DNA of 64,000 nt from Enterococcus canis NBRC 100695 (lineage in GTDB: Bacteria > Bacillota > Bacilli > Lactobacillales > Enterococcaceae). Positions 7,519 through 16,245 of the stretch are shown piece after piece; position 1 is the stretch's first letter; each line of letters starts with the position of its first letter. The notes under the pieces were generated by a model. The model saw only the letters and a list, made by a program, of their open reading frames with translations, searched no databases and was not told the origin of the DNA. The translations under genes were made by a program, and so were the position numbers. The DNA is taken from assembly GCF_001544375.1 (NCBI RefSeq), contig NZ_BCQJ01000001.1, positions 232,275-296,274 of the forward strand, read 5' to 3'.

Positions 7519-8718
7519 TTAATAGCCGGCGCCTAAGTCATGACCTAGATCACAAGTATATTCCCATTTTATCGTATCGCCATCGTGCAGATCAGTGTAC
7601 TTCGAACAACCATAATTAGGAAACCAACCATTCACTTGGTACATCCAACCTGATAAGCCGCCGCAATCAAATTCATAAAGCTGATTGATGCCCTCGACAT
7701 AATAGGCATCATACATCGGTGTCCAGCTGGATTCCATTTGGATACCAGCTTCACGAGTTGCTCGAACTAAAATATCATAAACTGACTCGCCCTCTTTAAA
7801 CGATAGCTTAGTTGGCGCTAAAATCCAACCATTTTTTGGCACGAAAGGTTGTTTCTCTTTTTTAAGATCATCCCAATTATTTAAGATCGTCTTAGCAGAA
7901 ATAGACAGCGTCACCGTTTTTTCAGCAGGTTCTGTTTGACTGGGTTGTGTGGTTTCTGGTGCCTCACTGGAAATGGTTGGTTGGCTATCCTCTGTCACCG
8001 CTTGTCCATTCATTTGCTCTTCTATAGGTGATTCAGCTTCTGGCTGTGCTGCATTTTCTGATGAGTCAGTAGTTGAAGCTGTCGTTTCGCTGCTATTAAC
8101 GGTGGTTGGCGCTTCACTAGCGGTGGTCTTTTGCGTTTTTTGACTCTTCGTTACCTTTGCATTCCCGCCGACAAGATAATACGTCACGCCAGACTCCAAT
8201 ACGCGAAAGTTTAAAGTTGTCTGTTGCCCCACTTTAATGGCAACCTCAGCACCTTTTACTTCCTTTAGTTCACCATCTACTTTTCTAACCAGTACCGCTG
8301 TATCGGCAGACCACTTCTTAGGAATTTGGAATTCCAAAGTAGGTGTTCCGGCTAATTCCATTTTTGCGATTGAAAAGCCTAATGCTTCTTGTGCATTGTT
8401 TGCCGCCTTTTTAACAGCTTTCAGCTCTTGCTCCTGTTGGTCAAAGGTTAGCTTAAGCTTTTGTTCGACTGGATTCTGAATCTGCTTTCCTTGATAGGTC
8501 CACGTATAACGAATGCCGTCACTTTCCCCTACAAAGCGAAATGCTTGATCTTTTCCTACAATGGTTCCCATTTGTTCTTTTGAGATCACACCATCCGCAG
8601 GTAAAGTAGTTTCTGGTGATAAAGGGGTGGCCTTCTCATGCTGTTCAGCCTGGGTCGCACCACAGGCTGAACACATGAGCGCCACAATAAAAGTCAGGAA
8701 TAAAAATCCTTTTTTCAT
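7519..8718 (-). CDS. DUF4430 lipoprotein, probable extracellular cobalamin-handling protein
   Basis: A 399-residue lipoprotein. The signal peptide ends at an unusual lipobox (MCSAC, mature Cys about residue 19). A domain of unknown fold follows to about residue 185, then a Ser/Thr/Glu-rich linker (about 185-270), then a C-terminal DUF4430 domain. The latter has GESVYDILVRA, CGGLSGWMYQVNGWFPNYGC and DGDTIKWEYTCDLG, matching the beta domain found at the C-terminus of animal transcobalamin and intrinsic factor. It lies 15 bases after the giant surface protein and before the ECF genes under a cobalamin riboswitch. A role in passing B12 to the transporter is inferred. The second domain of the giant protein is the same family. 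Confidence 0.75.
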   Translation of the reverse strand: MKKGFLFLTFIVALMCSACGATQAEQHEKATPLSPETTLPADGVISKEQMGTIVGKDQAFRFVGESDGIRYTWTYQGKQIQNPVEQKLKLTFDQQEQELKAVKKAANNAQEALGFSIAKMELAGTPTLEFQIPKKWSADTAVLVRKVDGELKEVKGAEVAIKVGQQTTLNFRVLESGVTYYLVGGNAKVTKSQKTQKTTASEAPTTVNSSETTASTTDSSENAAQPEAESPIEEQMNGQAVTEDSQPTISSEAPETTQPSQTEPAEKTVTLSISAKTILNNWDDLKKEKQPFVPKNGWILAPTKLSFKEGESVYDILVRATREAGIQMESSWTPMYDAYYVEGINQLYEFDCGGLSGWMYQVNGWFPNYGCSKYTDLHDGDTIKWEYTCDLGHDLGAGY

Positions 8719-8733
8719 GGTCGCATGTCCTTT

Positions 8734-11700
8734 CTATCCACGGCGTTTAAAGAACCAGAAGCCTCCTGCAGTTGCGGCTGCTCCCGCTGCGACTGCCCCG
8801 GCAATTTCTAAAACAAAAATCACTTTATTCGATGAAGTCGCTTCTTTTTCTACTGGTTCACTAGCAGGTGCTGCCGTCTCTGGGAGGTAGTCATCTCCCG
8901 CAAATTGCCAGCCTTTACTTTGCTTATCCGCTTGCTTCGCAGCAGCTTTCTTCGTAGCATCATTTGTCTTAGTTGTATTCGGTGCATTCGTTGGTCTAAT
9001 AGCTAATCCATTAACGCCATTTCCTTGTGGTGAGGTACTTGTGATGATGGTAGCCCCACCATTGCCAGTTGCTGTGCCGGTATTGATGTTGATTGTTCCG
9101 CCGTTATTACTATTGTTACCGCCAGCTGGCTTGCTTGGTGCTACAGGCTTAATTGCAGTGTTTTTTAAAGCTTCCAATTGTGCTTCTGCGAGCTCAAGTT
9201 TTTTAACATTCTTAACGAGTTGCTTGGCCGCTTTTGGTAGCTCATTGTAATGATTTCGTACCAACAAGATCCTAGCTTCATCTTTCAAAGTGACTTGATT
9301 TGGCGTTGGTAATAAATCGATTTCAACTGCAACCTTTTCAGCTTCTGCTTGTAATTCTGCTTCAGAGGCCGACGCTTCAAGTTCTTGGATCAATGCTTCT
9401 GCCTTCGCTAAAATACTGTACGTTGCTTTTGAAACTAACGCTTTTTGTTTTTTCGTCAATCCTTCATAAGCTGCGCGTGCCATTAGAACTGCATCTTTTT
9501 GATTGAGACTCGTGATTTTTCCTAAGGCTTCAATTCGTTTTGTAACACGTTTTGCGGCTTCTTTATCTGATTCAGTTGGCACATCATTCATATCATATAA
9601 GCGGGTTTCATTTTTAAGGAAACGATCATATGCAACTAGGGCATAAAAGGCTTGTTCACTAGCCATCCCGTTGACTTCGCCAGGTGCGCCGCCGCCATTG
9701 CTGTTGCCTCCTGGCAAGACATGTACAAAACCACTACCTTTAATATGGAAGCTGTTTAAAGCTTGAATTAAGTTGTTTTTCTTAACAAATCGTTTATCTT
9801 CCGCTGGATTAATCCCCAAAGCCGTCAAAGCCGTAATGACCTGAGCTATTTCTTCGGAGTTTTGCGTATCCACTGTACCGAAAGTTCCTGTTTCATTTTG
9901 GAGCTTAGAAAGTGTCGCTAATGCACGCTCAATTGCCTGACCAACTTTGGCATCGTCCTTATAAGGTGCTAGAGCCTGTATAGCCATTGCTGTGATATCA
10001 ATATTCGGTTTAGTCCCAAAGAGATTCCAGCCGCCAGCTGCTAGTTCCTTATCTAGGATGTGCTGAATCAGTTTTTCACGGGTGGTGTATTCTTTTACAC
10101 CCATCGGTTTTGTAAAACGATAATCTGCGCGAGTATCCACCGCAATCAAGGCAAAAATAGCGCCATTGATTCCTTGGTAGGTTACTTTGTTGAAATCACT
10201 TAAATAATCGAATAGATTATAACCGCCGACATCGCGAGCGTCTTTCCCAATAGCCGTAATTGCTAAGGCTAGGCGTGAGAATTCCGTATACTTAGCTGTG
10301 TGCAGTTGTCCATTGACCTTTTGAATATGGGTCACGACATTTTGATAATACTCTTGGAATAGAGGTTGATCTAATTTTTGCCCATTCCGTGCTAAATCCA
10401 TGATCATCCATTCATTTGTAAAGTTCGGTTGATAATCTTGGAATAGTCCCAAGACATACCCTTGGGTTTCGTTTAACACTTTTTCATAAGCATCTTGTTG
10501 ACTCATAAGTTCCGCTAGTCGTTTCTCTGCTTTATTCAAGGTTTCAATATTGGTGACATATTGTTGCTGTGTCTTATTCAAGGCATCATAATGTTGCCGA
10601 GCAGATTCTACTTTCACACGGTCGGCAAGTGATAATTTGTCTAGCGTCGGCAGTTTTTTGATCAAGTCACTAACCACCTTTGCCGCCGCTTGATCTTTTA
10701 AGATAACGAGTTGTTTTTCCAAGCTCGTTAGTTTCGCCACGGCATCCTTAGTAACATAGGCCTGTTGTCCTTTGGTCAAAGCATCATATTGTTTTCTAAC
10801 CGCTTGAACTGCTGCTTCATCTTTCCCAGTCAACTCATTTACTGCTGGTAATTTTTCAATTGCTCGCTCCACTTGCTGTGCTTTCTCTTGGTCTGCTACC
10901 ATTGTAGCCATTCGTTTAACACAGGACTGCAATTTTTCAATAAGCTCTTGCTGAACTTGTTCTTTTTGATTAGCTGACAATTGATTAAATGCCTGATTGG
11001 CCGCTTCAACTTTTTCACGGTCAGTAATCTTCAGCTGATTAGCCGTTGGCAATTCTTGAATTTGCTTGCTGACTTTTTGGATCAAGGCGGCAGTAGCCTC
11101 TAAATCAGCTAGAATTTCTTCAGCCTTCACTAGGTAGCCATACTGTTCCTTAGTAATCATTTTTTGTTGGCCAGCAGTCAAATCTTCATAAGCCGCACGA
11201 GTTGTTTGAATCCACTCTTTATCCTTAAGTGACCAATCTGTCTTGTTCCCCATTTTTTCCAATTCGGTTACGACTTTTTCCGCAATGGACCAGTCTTCTT
11301 CAAGCTCAGCTATTTTCGTTAGACATTCTTGTAATCTTTGTTTTAAGTCAGCAGAAATCAGTTTCTGAGCCGCTAGCGTAATCGTTTCAAAAGCTTGTTG
11401 TACTTGAGCAACCTGCTCTTTGTCGGCCAGTGTCAGTGCTTCTGCAACTGGTAGACCTGCAATTAGCTTCGCCACTCTTTCAGCCTGTTGGGTAGTCGAC
11501 TCGATTGCCAGTTGTGGCACTGGGTTTTTAGCAAAATCATAGATTGTTCCCTTATTTTTTTGCTGGAAGGTGAATTGAGCTAAAGCATGTACCGCTTGCT
11601 CCGTGGCCATATCATTTTCTTTCGTGTCTGACACAAGCCACTTGAACCCACCATTGGTCAATTGGAATTGGATTAGACGGTTGACAGGATTGATCCCCGC

Positions 11701-14700
11701 TTCATTTGTATAAGCAGCTGCCGTCAAATCTTCCCCTACTGCGGATAATCCTAAAATGGCTTGCGCTTGGCTATTCGCATTGGCTTCTGTTGCAAAGGCA
11801 CTCTTAATAAAGAAGTCGCCTTCTGTGGTCAAATTATTTTTAAAGAATGCGACCGCCTTGTTGATCGCTGTTTGAACTTCTGGACGATCTTTGTAAGGTG
11901 CTAACGCAGTTAACGTCATACCTGTGATGTCAATATCACCGGTTTTGCCAAATAGTGCCCAACCGCCATCAGCAAACTGTTTGCTCACTAACGCAGTGAT
12001 TAAGGTATCAATCTGATCTTTTTGTTCTTGAAGACCGTAATCATTGCTGCCTAGTACAATCAAGCCAAAGATTTGATTGTTGATGGTGCCAGTCAATTCA
12101 TTCGTTGCTAACAGTTTGATCAAATCAATGCCGGCCACGTCGCGGGGATTCCCGCCTAAAGCGAGTATGCCGATTGCTTGACGTTCCGCATCAGTCCATG
12201 GCCGTTTCCCACTGCCTGAACCGTATTGCCCATCCTGTGCTTCGATTGCTTTGGCTAAAACTTGATATGAAGCTAAACGAAAGGCTTCGTCGGCTGGATA
12301 TCCTGAACGAGCTAATGCCAGTGCATTCCATTCAGCAAGGATACTTTGTTTTTCCTTGATGCGACCCGCTGCCGATTTCAACGCACCCTCCACATCTTGT
12401 AGACCTGATAATGTGTTGATTTTATTAATTGCCAAGTTGAGCGTTTCTTTATTGGTCACATACTCTTTTTGAACAGACGTTAGATGGTCGAATGCTTCTT
12501 TGACTTTCCAAACGGTCTCCTTATCGGCCAAGGATAGGCTTTCCAGTTCTGGTAGCTTGTCAATTTCCTTCATTACTTGGTCGGCCGCTTTTAGGTCTAC
12601 CAGTTTTGTTTCTAATGAAATTAATTTTTCCAAATGGCCTTGAGGAATAAGTTTTTGTTGGTCTTTGGTCAACGCATCATATAAGCCTCGAACCTCTACT
12701 ACCTTTGCCTCATCGGCTAGTACTAATTTGTCTAATTTAGGCAGCCAACCAATTTGTAATTCCACATTATAGGCAATATCCACATCATCATTTAATTGCT
12801 TGATTCGTGCAACTGCCGCTGAAAGTTTAGCTACTACATCGCTAGTAAGCAATGCTTGCGTTTCTTTAGGCAGCAAACGGTATTCTAAATCCGCACTCTT
12901 CACCGCGTCTTCATTATCTAATGTAAGTTTTTCCGCAGCTGGTAATGCTTGGATCAAAGCCGTCACACGATCGGCCGCTGTTTGAGCTGATTCATCTGGC
13001 AAGCTTGGTACGGGGTTCTTGTCAAAGTCATAAATAGACCCTTTTCCTTGAACAGAGAAGGCGTATTGACTCAAAGCATGAACTGCCTGCTCTGTTGCCA
13101 TACCGTTTTCATTTCGGTCATTCAATAGCCATTTGAAGCCGCCAGTTTCCAGCTGGAATTCTGCCAAACGTTTAACCGGATTTTTGCCATTATCCGTCGT
13201 ATACGTCGCACTGGTCAAGTCTTCGCCAACAGCTGAAAGCCCAATGATTGCTTGCGCCTGACTGTTAGAGTTGGGTTCTTTAGCGAACCAAGCAGGGATG
13301 AAAAAGTCAGCATCAGCCGTCATGGTCTTTTTAAAGAAACTAACGCCTTTTTCAATAGCCGCCGCTACCTCTGGCTGCCCTTTATAGGGTGCTAATGCCG
13401 TTAAGGTCATGCCAGTGATATCAATATCTCCTGCTTTGCCAAATAAAGCCCAGCCACCATCTGCTAGTTGAGCTTTGACAAGCGCAGCTAATAGTTTTTG
13501 GATTTGTTCCTCTTGTCCTTTGATGCCGTAATCCTTTAAAGAAAGAGCAATCAGACCATAAATCTGGTTATTGATCGTTCCTGTCAAATCGTGATCCACC
13601 ATCAATTGAATCAAGTCGATGCCGCCAACATTCCGTGGGTTGCCCCCTAAAGAAATAATCCCAATGGTTTGTCGTTCCGCGTCTGTCCACGGCCGTTGAC
13701 CGTTACCAGAGCCATAATTGCCATTGTATTCCAATACTCTACTAGCTAGTTTTTTATAAGAGGACATCCGTAGCTCTTCTGAGGCAGGATATCCAGAACG
13801 AGCCACTGCTAATGAACTCCAATCACCTAAATTACCACTGCTGATAATTTTCTCTGAAGCTGCTTGCAACGCTTTTTGTAAATCAAAACCCGCCTCGTTA
13901 GCAAGTTCAGTTAAACGTTCTAGCAAATTTACTAGCTTTTCTTGATTTGTTACTAATTTTTGTTGCGCTTCAGTCAGCTTTTTATAAGCTGCTTCAGCAG
14001 ACTCAACTGCTTTTTGATCACTTAAAGCGACCTCATCAACAGTCGGTAAAGCCGCAATCATGTTGATTACTTCATCCGCTGCTTGTTGATTTTTCAAGTC
14101 TTGAATTTTTTCTTCAGCCTTCACCAGCTGTGCCAGTTTCTTTTCGCCAACAGCCGCCTGTTGTTCCTTAGTCAGCGCATCATATGCTTTGCGAGCGGCG
14201 GTAACTTGTGCCTCTTGGTCAAGACTAGTAATGTCACCCAACGCTTCAATCAAGGCAATGACATCAGCCACCGGATCTGGTTGTGGCTCTGCCGGTTGCT
14301 CCAGTAATGTTAAAGCCTCGTCGACTTCTGCTTGTGTTGCTAACAATTTGACTAAGACTTTTTGGGCATTTTCATAGGCTTTTTGATAAGCTGCTCCTTG
14401 ATTTTGCCAGCCAGCAGCATCCTGATTGATTTCTGCTACTTTTTGAGTCAAAGCTGTTTTATTGGCAACGGGTAAGGCATCGTTACCGCCAAAGCTAGAG
14501 CCTAAATCCGCCCCATATCCTACTAAAGTAAACTGTACGCGAAAAACATCGCCATCTTCTGGCGTTTTATCACTCATACCAACGCCGGGAAATTCATTGT
14601 TAACGGAATACATCCAACCAGCCATTCCTGAATAAGAAAATTCTTTTAGGTCGGGTGCTTCACCATTAACGGGATTGGCTAAGTCGATTCCATATTGTTC

Positions 14701-15378
14701 CTGTCCAAATTGAACCAGTTCTTTCGGTATTTCCGTTTTCCCATTGTCAGCATTGGTAACTCCCGACAGATAGAAGCCACTCTCGGGACTGCCGGTATTG
14801 GTATATTGTAAACCCTGCTGCTTGAACAATTCATCTAAGATAACCGCGTAGTTAACATCCTGCGTGACATGGACTAATTGAGGCTCCATAATATAGCCCT
14901 GTCCGATGACAAATCGTTCTACCGCAACAGTTATGGTTTTATCCACTTTGGTTGCTTTCTTAGGTTGTGTTGCTTGATTCTTCTTCACCAGCTTTTCCAT
15001 CGCTGCTGCCATTTTTTCTAACTTAGCCGCATTTGTAACTTGCGCTTTCTCCTCTCCAGAAAGAGCATTATAGGTTTCAATCAGCTGGTTTAATTCATCT
15101 TGTTGGGCAAGTTCTAACTTTCCTTCAGAAAATGCCTCAATTTGCGCAATCAATTGCTGAACATTTTCCCCTACGACTTCCGTTTCACTGGTACTCGTCG
15201 TGGCCGTTGCAGCTTCTGTTGCTGTCGTCGACTCTATTGTTTCAGATGATGTGTCAGCTGTTTCTTCTGTTTTCGCTTCGGTATTGGCGGTCTCAGACGC
15301 ATAGACCGTTAAGCCGCTCGTGCCGATAGCCTGTCCCAACAAAATAGAAACAGCAGCAAGTTGCATCAACTTCTTCAT
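8734..15378 (-). CDS. giant cell-surface protein: DUF4430 domain, three alpha/alpha-toroid modules and helical repeats
   Basis: A 2214-residue protein. The start at 15378 is chosen because AAAGGAGG precedes MKKLMQLAAV, while upstream in-frame starts fall inside the riboswitch terminator. Order: signal peptide (1-30); Ser/Thr/Glu-rich stretch; helical repeat; DUF4430 (about 145-290, GMAGWMYSVNNEFPGVGMS); a FIVAR-like segment; two helical repeats; toroid 1 (about 494-790); three repeats; toroid 2 (about 993-1290); five repeats; toroid 3 (about 1629-1935); two repeats; a Gly/Asn/Thr linker (about 2080-2125); LPETA (about 2162); a hydrophobic segment and KRRG tail. The toroids carry DGGWALFG and SQAQAI-type blocks of the terpenoid cyclase/transcobalamin alpha-alpha barrel. 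Riboswitch control and ECF neighbours suggest B12 capture at the wall. Binding itself is inferred. Confidence 0.78.
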   Translation of the reverse strand: MKKLMQLAAVSILLGQAIGTSGLTVYASETANTEAKTEETADTSSETIESTTATEAATATTSTSETEVVGENVQQLIAQIEAFSEGKLELAQQDELNQLIETYNALSGEEKAQVTNAAKLEKMAAAMEKLVKKNQATQPKKATKVDKTITVAVERFVIGQGYIMEPQLVHVTQDVNYAVILDELFKQQGLQYTNTGSPESGFYLSGVTNADNGKTEIPKELVQFGQEQYGIDLANPVNGEAPDLKEFSYSGMAGWMYSVNNEFPGVGMSDKTPEDGDVFRVQFTLVGYGADLGSSFGGNDALPVANKTALTQKVAEINQDAAGWQNQGAAYQKAYENAQKVLVKLLATQAEVDEALTLLEQPAEPQPDPVADVIALIEALGDITSLDQEAQVTAARKAYDALTKEQQAAVGEKKLAQLVKAEEKIQDLKNQQAADEVINMIAALPTVDEVALSDQKAVESAEAAYKKLTEAQQKLVTNQEKLVNLLERLTELANEAGFDLQKALQAASEKIISSGNLGDWSSLAVARSGYPASEELRMSSYKKLASRVLEYNGNYGSGNGQRPWTDAERQTIGIISLGGNPRNVGGIDLIQLMVDHDLTGTINNQIYGLIALSLKDYGIKGQEEQIQKLLAALVKAQLADGGWALFGKAGDIDITGMTLTALAPYKGQPEVAAAIEKGVSFFKKTMTADADFFIPAWFAKEPNSNSQAQAIIGLSAVGEDLTSATYTTDNGKNPVKRLAEFQLETGGFKWLLNDRNENGMATEQAVHALSQYAFSVQGKGSIYDFDKNPVPSLPDESAQTAADRVTALIQALPAAEKLTLDNEDAVKSADLEYRLLPKETQALLTSDVVAKLSAAVARIKQLNDDVDIAYNVELQIGWLPKLDKLVLADEAKVVEVRGLYDALTKDQQKLIPQGHLEKLISLETKLVDLKAADQVMKEIDKLPELESLSLADKETVWKVKEAFDHLTSVQKEYVTNKETLNLAINKINTLSGLQDVEGALKSAAGRIKEKQSILAEWNALALARSGYPADEAFRLASYQVLAKAIEAQDGQYGSGSGKRPWTDAERQAIGILALGGNPRDVAGIDLIKLLATNELTGTINNQIFGLIVLGSNDYGLQEQKDQIDTLITALVSKQFADGGWALFGKTGDIDITGMTLTALAPYKDRPEVQTAINKAVAFFKNNLTTEGDFFIKSAFATEANANSQAQAILGLSAVGEDLTAAAYTNEAGINPVNRLIQFQLTNGGFKWLVSDTKENDMATEQAVHALAQFTFQQKNKGTIYDFAKNPVPQLAIESTTQQAERVAKLIAGLPVAEALTLADKEQVAQVQQAFETITLAAQKLISADLKQRLQECLTKIAELEEDWSIAEKVVTELEKMGNKTDWSLKDKEWIQTTRAAYEDLTAGQQKMITKEQYGYLVKAEEILADLEATAALIQKVSKQIQELPTANQLKITDREKVEAANQAFNQLSANQKEQVQQELIEKLQSCVKRMATMVADQEKAQQVERAIEKLPAVNELTGKDEAAVQAVRKQYDALTKGQQAYVTKDAVAKLTSLEKQLVILKDQAAAKVVSDLIKKLPTLDKLSLADRVKVESARQHYDALNKTQQQYVTNIETLNKAEKRLAELMSQQDAYEKVLNETQGYVLGLFQDYQPNFTNEWMIMDLARNGQKLDQPLFQEYYQNVVTHIQKVNGQLHTAKYTEFSRLALAITAIGKDARDVGGYNLFDYLSDFNKVTYQGINGAIFALIAVDTRADYRFTKPMGVKEYTTREKLIQHILDKELAAGGWNLFGTKPNIDITAMAIQALAPYKDDAKVGQAIERALATLSKLQNETGTFGTVDTQNSEEIAQVITALTALGINPAEDKRFVKKNNLIQALNSFHIKGSGFVHVLPGGNSNGGGAPGEVNGMASEQAFYALVAYDRFLKNETRLYDMNDVPTESDKEAAKRVTKRIEALGKITSLNQKDAVLMARAAYEGLTKKQKALVSKATYSILAKAEALIQELEASASEAELQAEAEKVAVEIDLLPTPNQVTLKDEARILLVRNHYNELPKAAKQLVKNVKKLELAEAQLEALKNTAIKPVAPSKPAGGNNSNNGGTININTGTATGNGGATIITSTSPQGNGVNGLAIRPTNAPNTTKTNDATKKAAAKQADKQSKGWQFAGDDYLPETAAPASEPVEKEATSSNKVIFVLEIAGAVAAGAAATAGGFWFFKRRG
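11510..12400 (-). repeat. toroid module 2 coding repeat
   Basis: Codes for the second toroid module, collinear with module 1 and ending in the same IYDF.KNPVP block. The third module (about 9575-10490) keeps the DITAMAIQALAPYK and SEQAFYAL blocks but is clearly more diverged. Confidence 0.7.
13010..13895 (-). repeat. toroid module 1 coding repeat
   Basis: Codes for the first alpha/alpha-toroid module of the giant protein. Shared blocks with module 2 are RSGYPA, RPWTDAERQ, LGGNPR, DIDITGMTLTALAPYK, NSQAQAI and MATEQAVHAL. Boundaries are approximate. Confidence 0.7.
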
Positions 15379-15417
15379 TCCTTTTCCTCCTTTGGTTTCC
15401 CCATCGAACCCTTGCAT

Positions 15418-15445
15418 AAAAAAAGACACTCGTAGTGAGTGTCTA
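15418..15445 (-). terminator. riboswitch-controlled terminator of the B12 uptake operon
   Basis: AGACACTC and GAGTGTCT arms with a five-base loop, followed by seven T residues on the minus strand, lie between the riboswitch and the first gene. Premature termination when cobalamin is bound is the expected mechanism. Confidence 0.85.
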
Positions 15446-15449
15446 GCCG

Positions 15450-15660
15450 CCTGCTTGATAGGTCAATGCATAAACCAAGAGGAAGCTGGACATCTCACCC
15501 TGTTATCATGTCCAGAACTTTTCCTGCAGATATCCTGACTTCACTTCATCCTACTCTCTTCTCTTCCCAGATTATGCTCTCCAGTGAGTTTTAAGATTTC
15601 GTCCATGTTACAGTAGAAAGGGACTGTCGAGGATTTGCACCCCGTTCCCTACAAAAAAAG
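15450..15660 (-). ncRNA. cobalamin riboswitch (B12 uptake operon)
   Basis: On the minus strand the leader has GGGAACGGGGTGCAAATCC, GACAGTCCC, then CTACTGTAA, and further down the B12-box GAAGTCAGGATATCTGCAGG (about 15522-15545). These are the conserved core elements of the cobalamin aptamer, in the correct order. A hairpin with a T-run follows at 15418-15445. The leader explains the long gap between the giant protein gene and eutQ. It should switch off the uptake genes when intracellular cobalamin is high. Confidence 0.9.
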
Positions 15661-15692
15661 TCCTTCTTATTCAAAAGTGTACATTCATTCTC

Positions 15693-15698
15693 ATTCTA
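15693..15698 (-). promoter_or_regulatory. probable extended -10 promoter of the B12 uptake operon
   Basis: TGTGC followed by TAGAAT lies about 35-45 bases upstream of the first aptamer stem on the minus strand. No good -35 is seen at 17 bases, so an extended -10 promoter is suggested. No hairpin terminator is visible between eutQ (15790) and this point. Confidence 0.45.
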
Positions 15699-15789
15699 GC
15701 ACAGTAAATTTGTCGAAAAATAACAATTCATTAAGTTATGTGTACCTTATTCTAACCAATTACTAGCGTTTAAATTCAATTATTCAAAA

Positions 15790-16233
15790 TTATTGAGCTT
15801 GCCAGTCAGCAGGGTATGTGACATAAATAAAACGCGCATCCCCTGTTACTGAAAACTGGATTTGACTTCCTTTAGGAATTAAAATCAGTTCTCCTGGTCC
15901 TGCACTAACTGTGCGGCCGTCGATATGAATATCTAGTTGACCTGATATGACGTAATCGATTTCATCATAATCAAGTTTCCAGTCAAAGGTAGTATCCTTC
16001 ATAACCATCAGTCCGGCGCCTAAACGTGGACTTTCTGCTAAAGAGAACAGGTCCTTTGTATAAACGATGTCATTGGGATTGCCAGTGTCTAGACGATCCT
16101 CTTCCGAAACTTCCAGCAACGGTAATTTAACTGAGGCAATCCCGCTAGGATCGATATGCTTAGCTGGATTCAACTTTTCTGTTACGATTTGACGTACGAG
16201 TATCTCAATCATTTCACGATTAAGTTCTGCCAT
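15790..16233 (-). CDS. eutQ: EutQ, ethanolamine utilization cupin protein
   Basis: A 147-residue protein with a C-terminal cupin fold (YDEIDYVISGQLDIHIDGRTV, PGELILIPKGSQIQFSV). It matches the cupin half of EutQ; the enterobacterial protein is longer with an extra N-terminal region, so this is the short Gram-positive form. EutQ has been linked to acetate kinase activity in the eut pathway, but the catalytic details cannot be judged here. The N-terminal segment (ELNREMIEILVRQIVTEKL) is an amphipathic helix of the kind that directs proteins into microcompartments. It is the last gene of the eut operon, 12 bases after eutH. Confidence 0.85.
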   Translation of the reverse strand: MAELNREMIEILVRQIVTEKLNPAKHIDPSGIASVKLPLLEVSEEDRLDTGNPNDIVYTKDLFSLAESPRLGAGLMVMKDTTFDWKLDYDEIDYVISGQLDIHIDGRTVSAGPGELILIPKGSQIQFSVTGDARFIYVTYPADWQAQ

Positions 16234-16245
16234 AACCTTCTCCTC

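Noticed and set aside
8960-15378. Repetitive region as tandem DNA repeats or CRISPR
   Set aside because: The repeats are protein-level domains of differing DNA sequence inside one open frame, with no short identical direct repeats and spacers.
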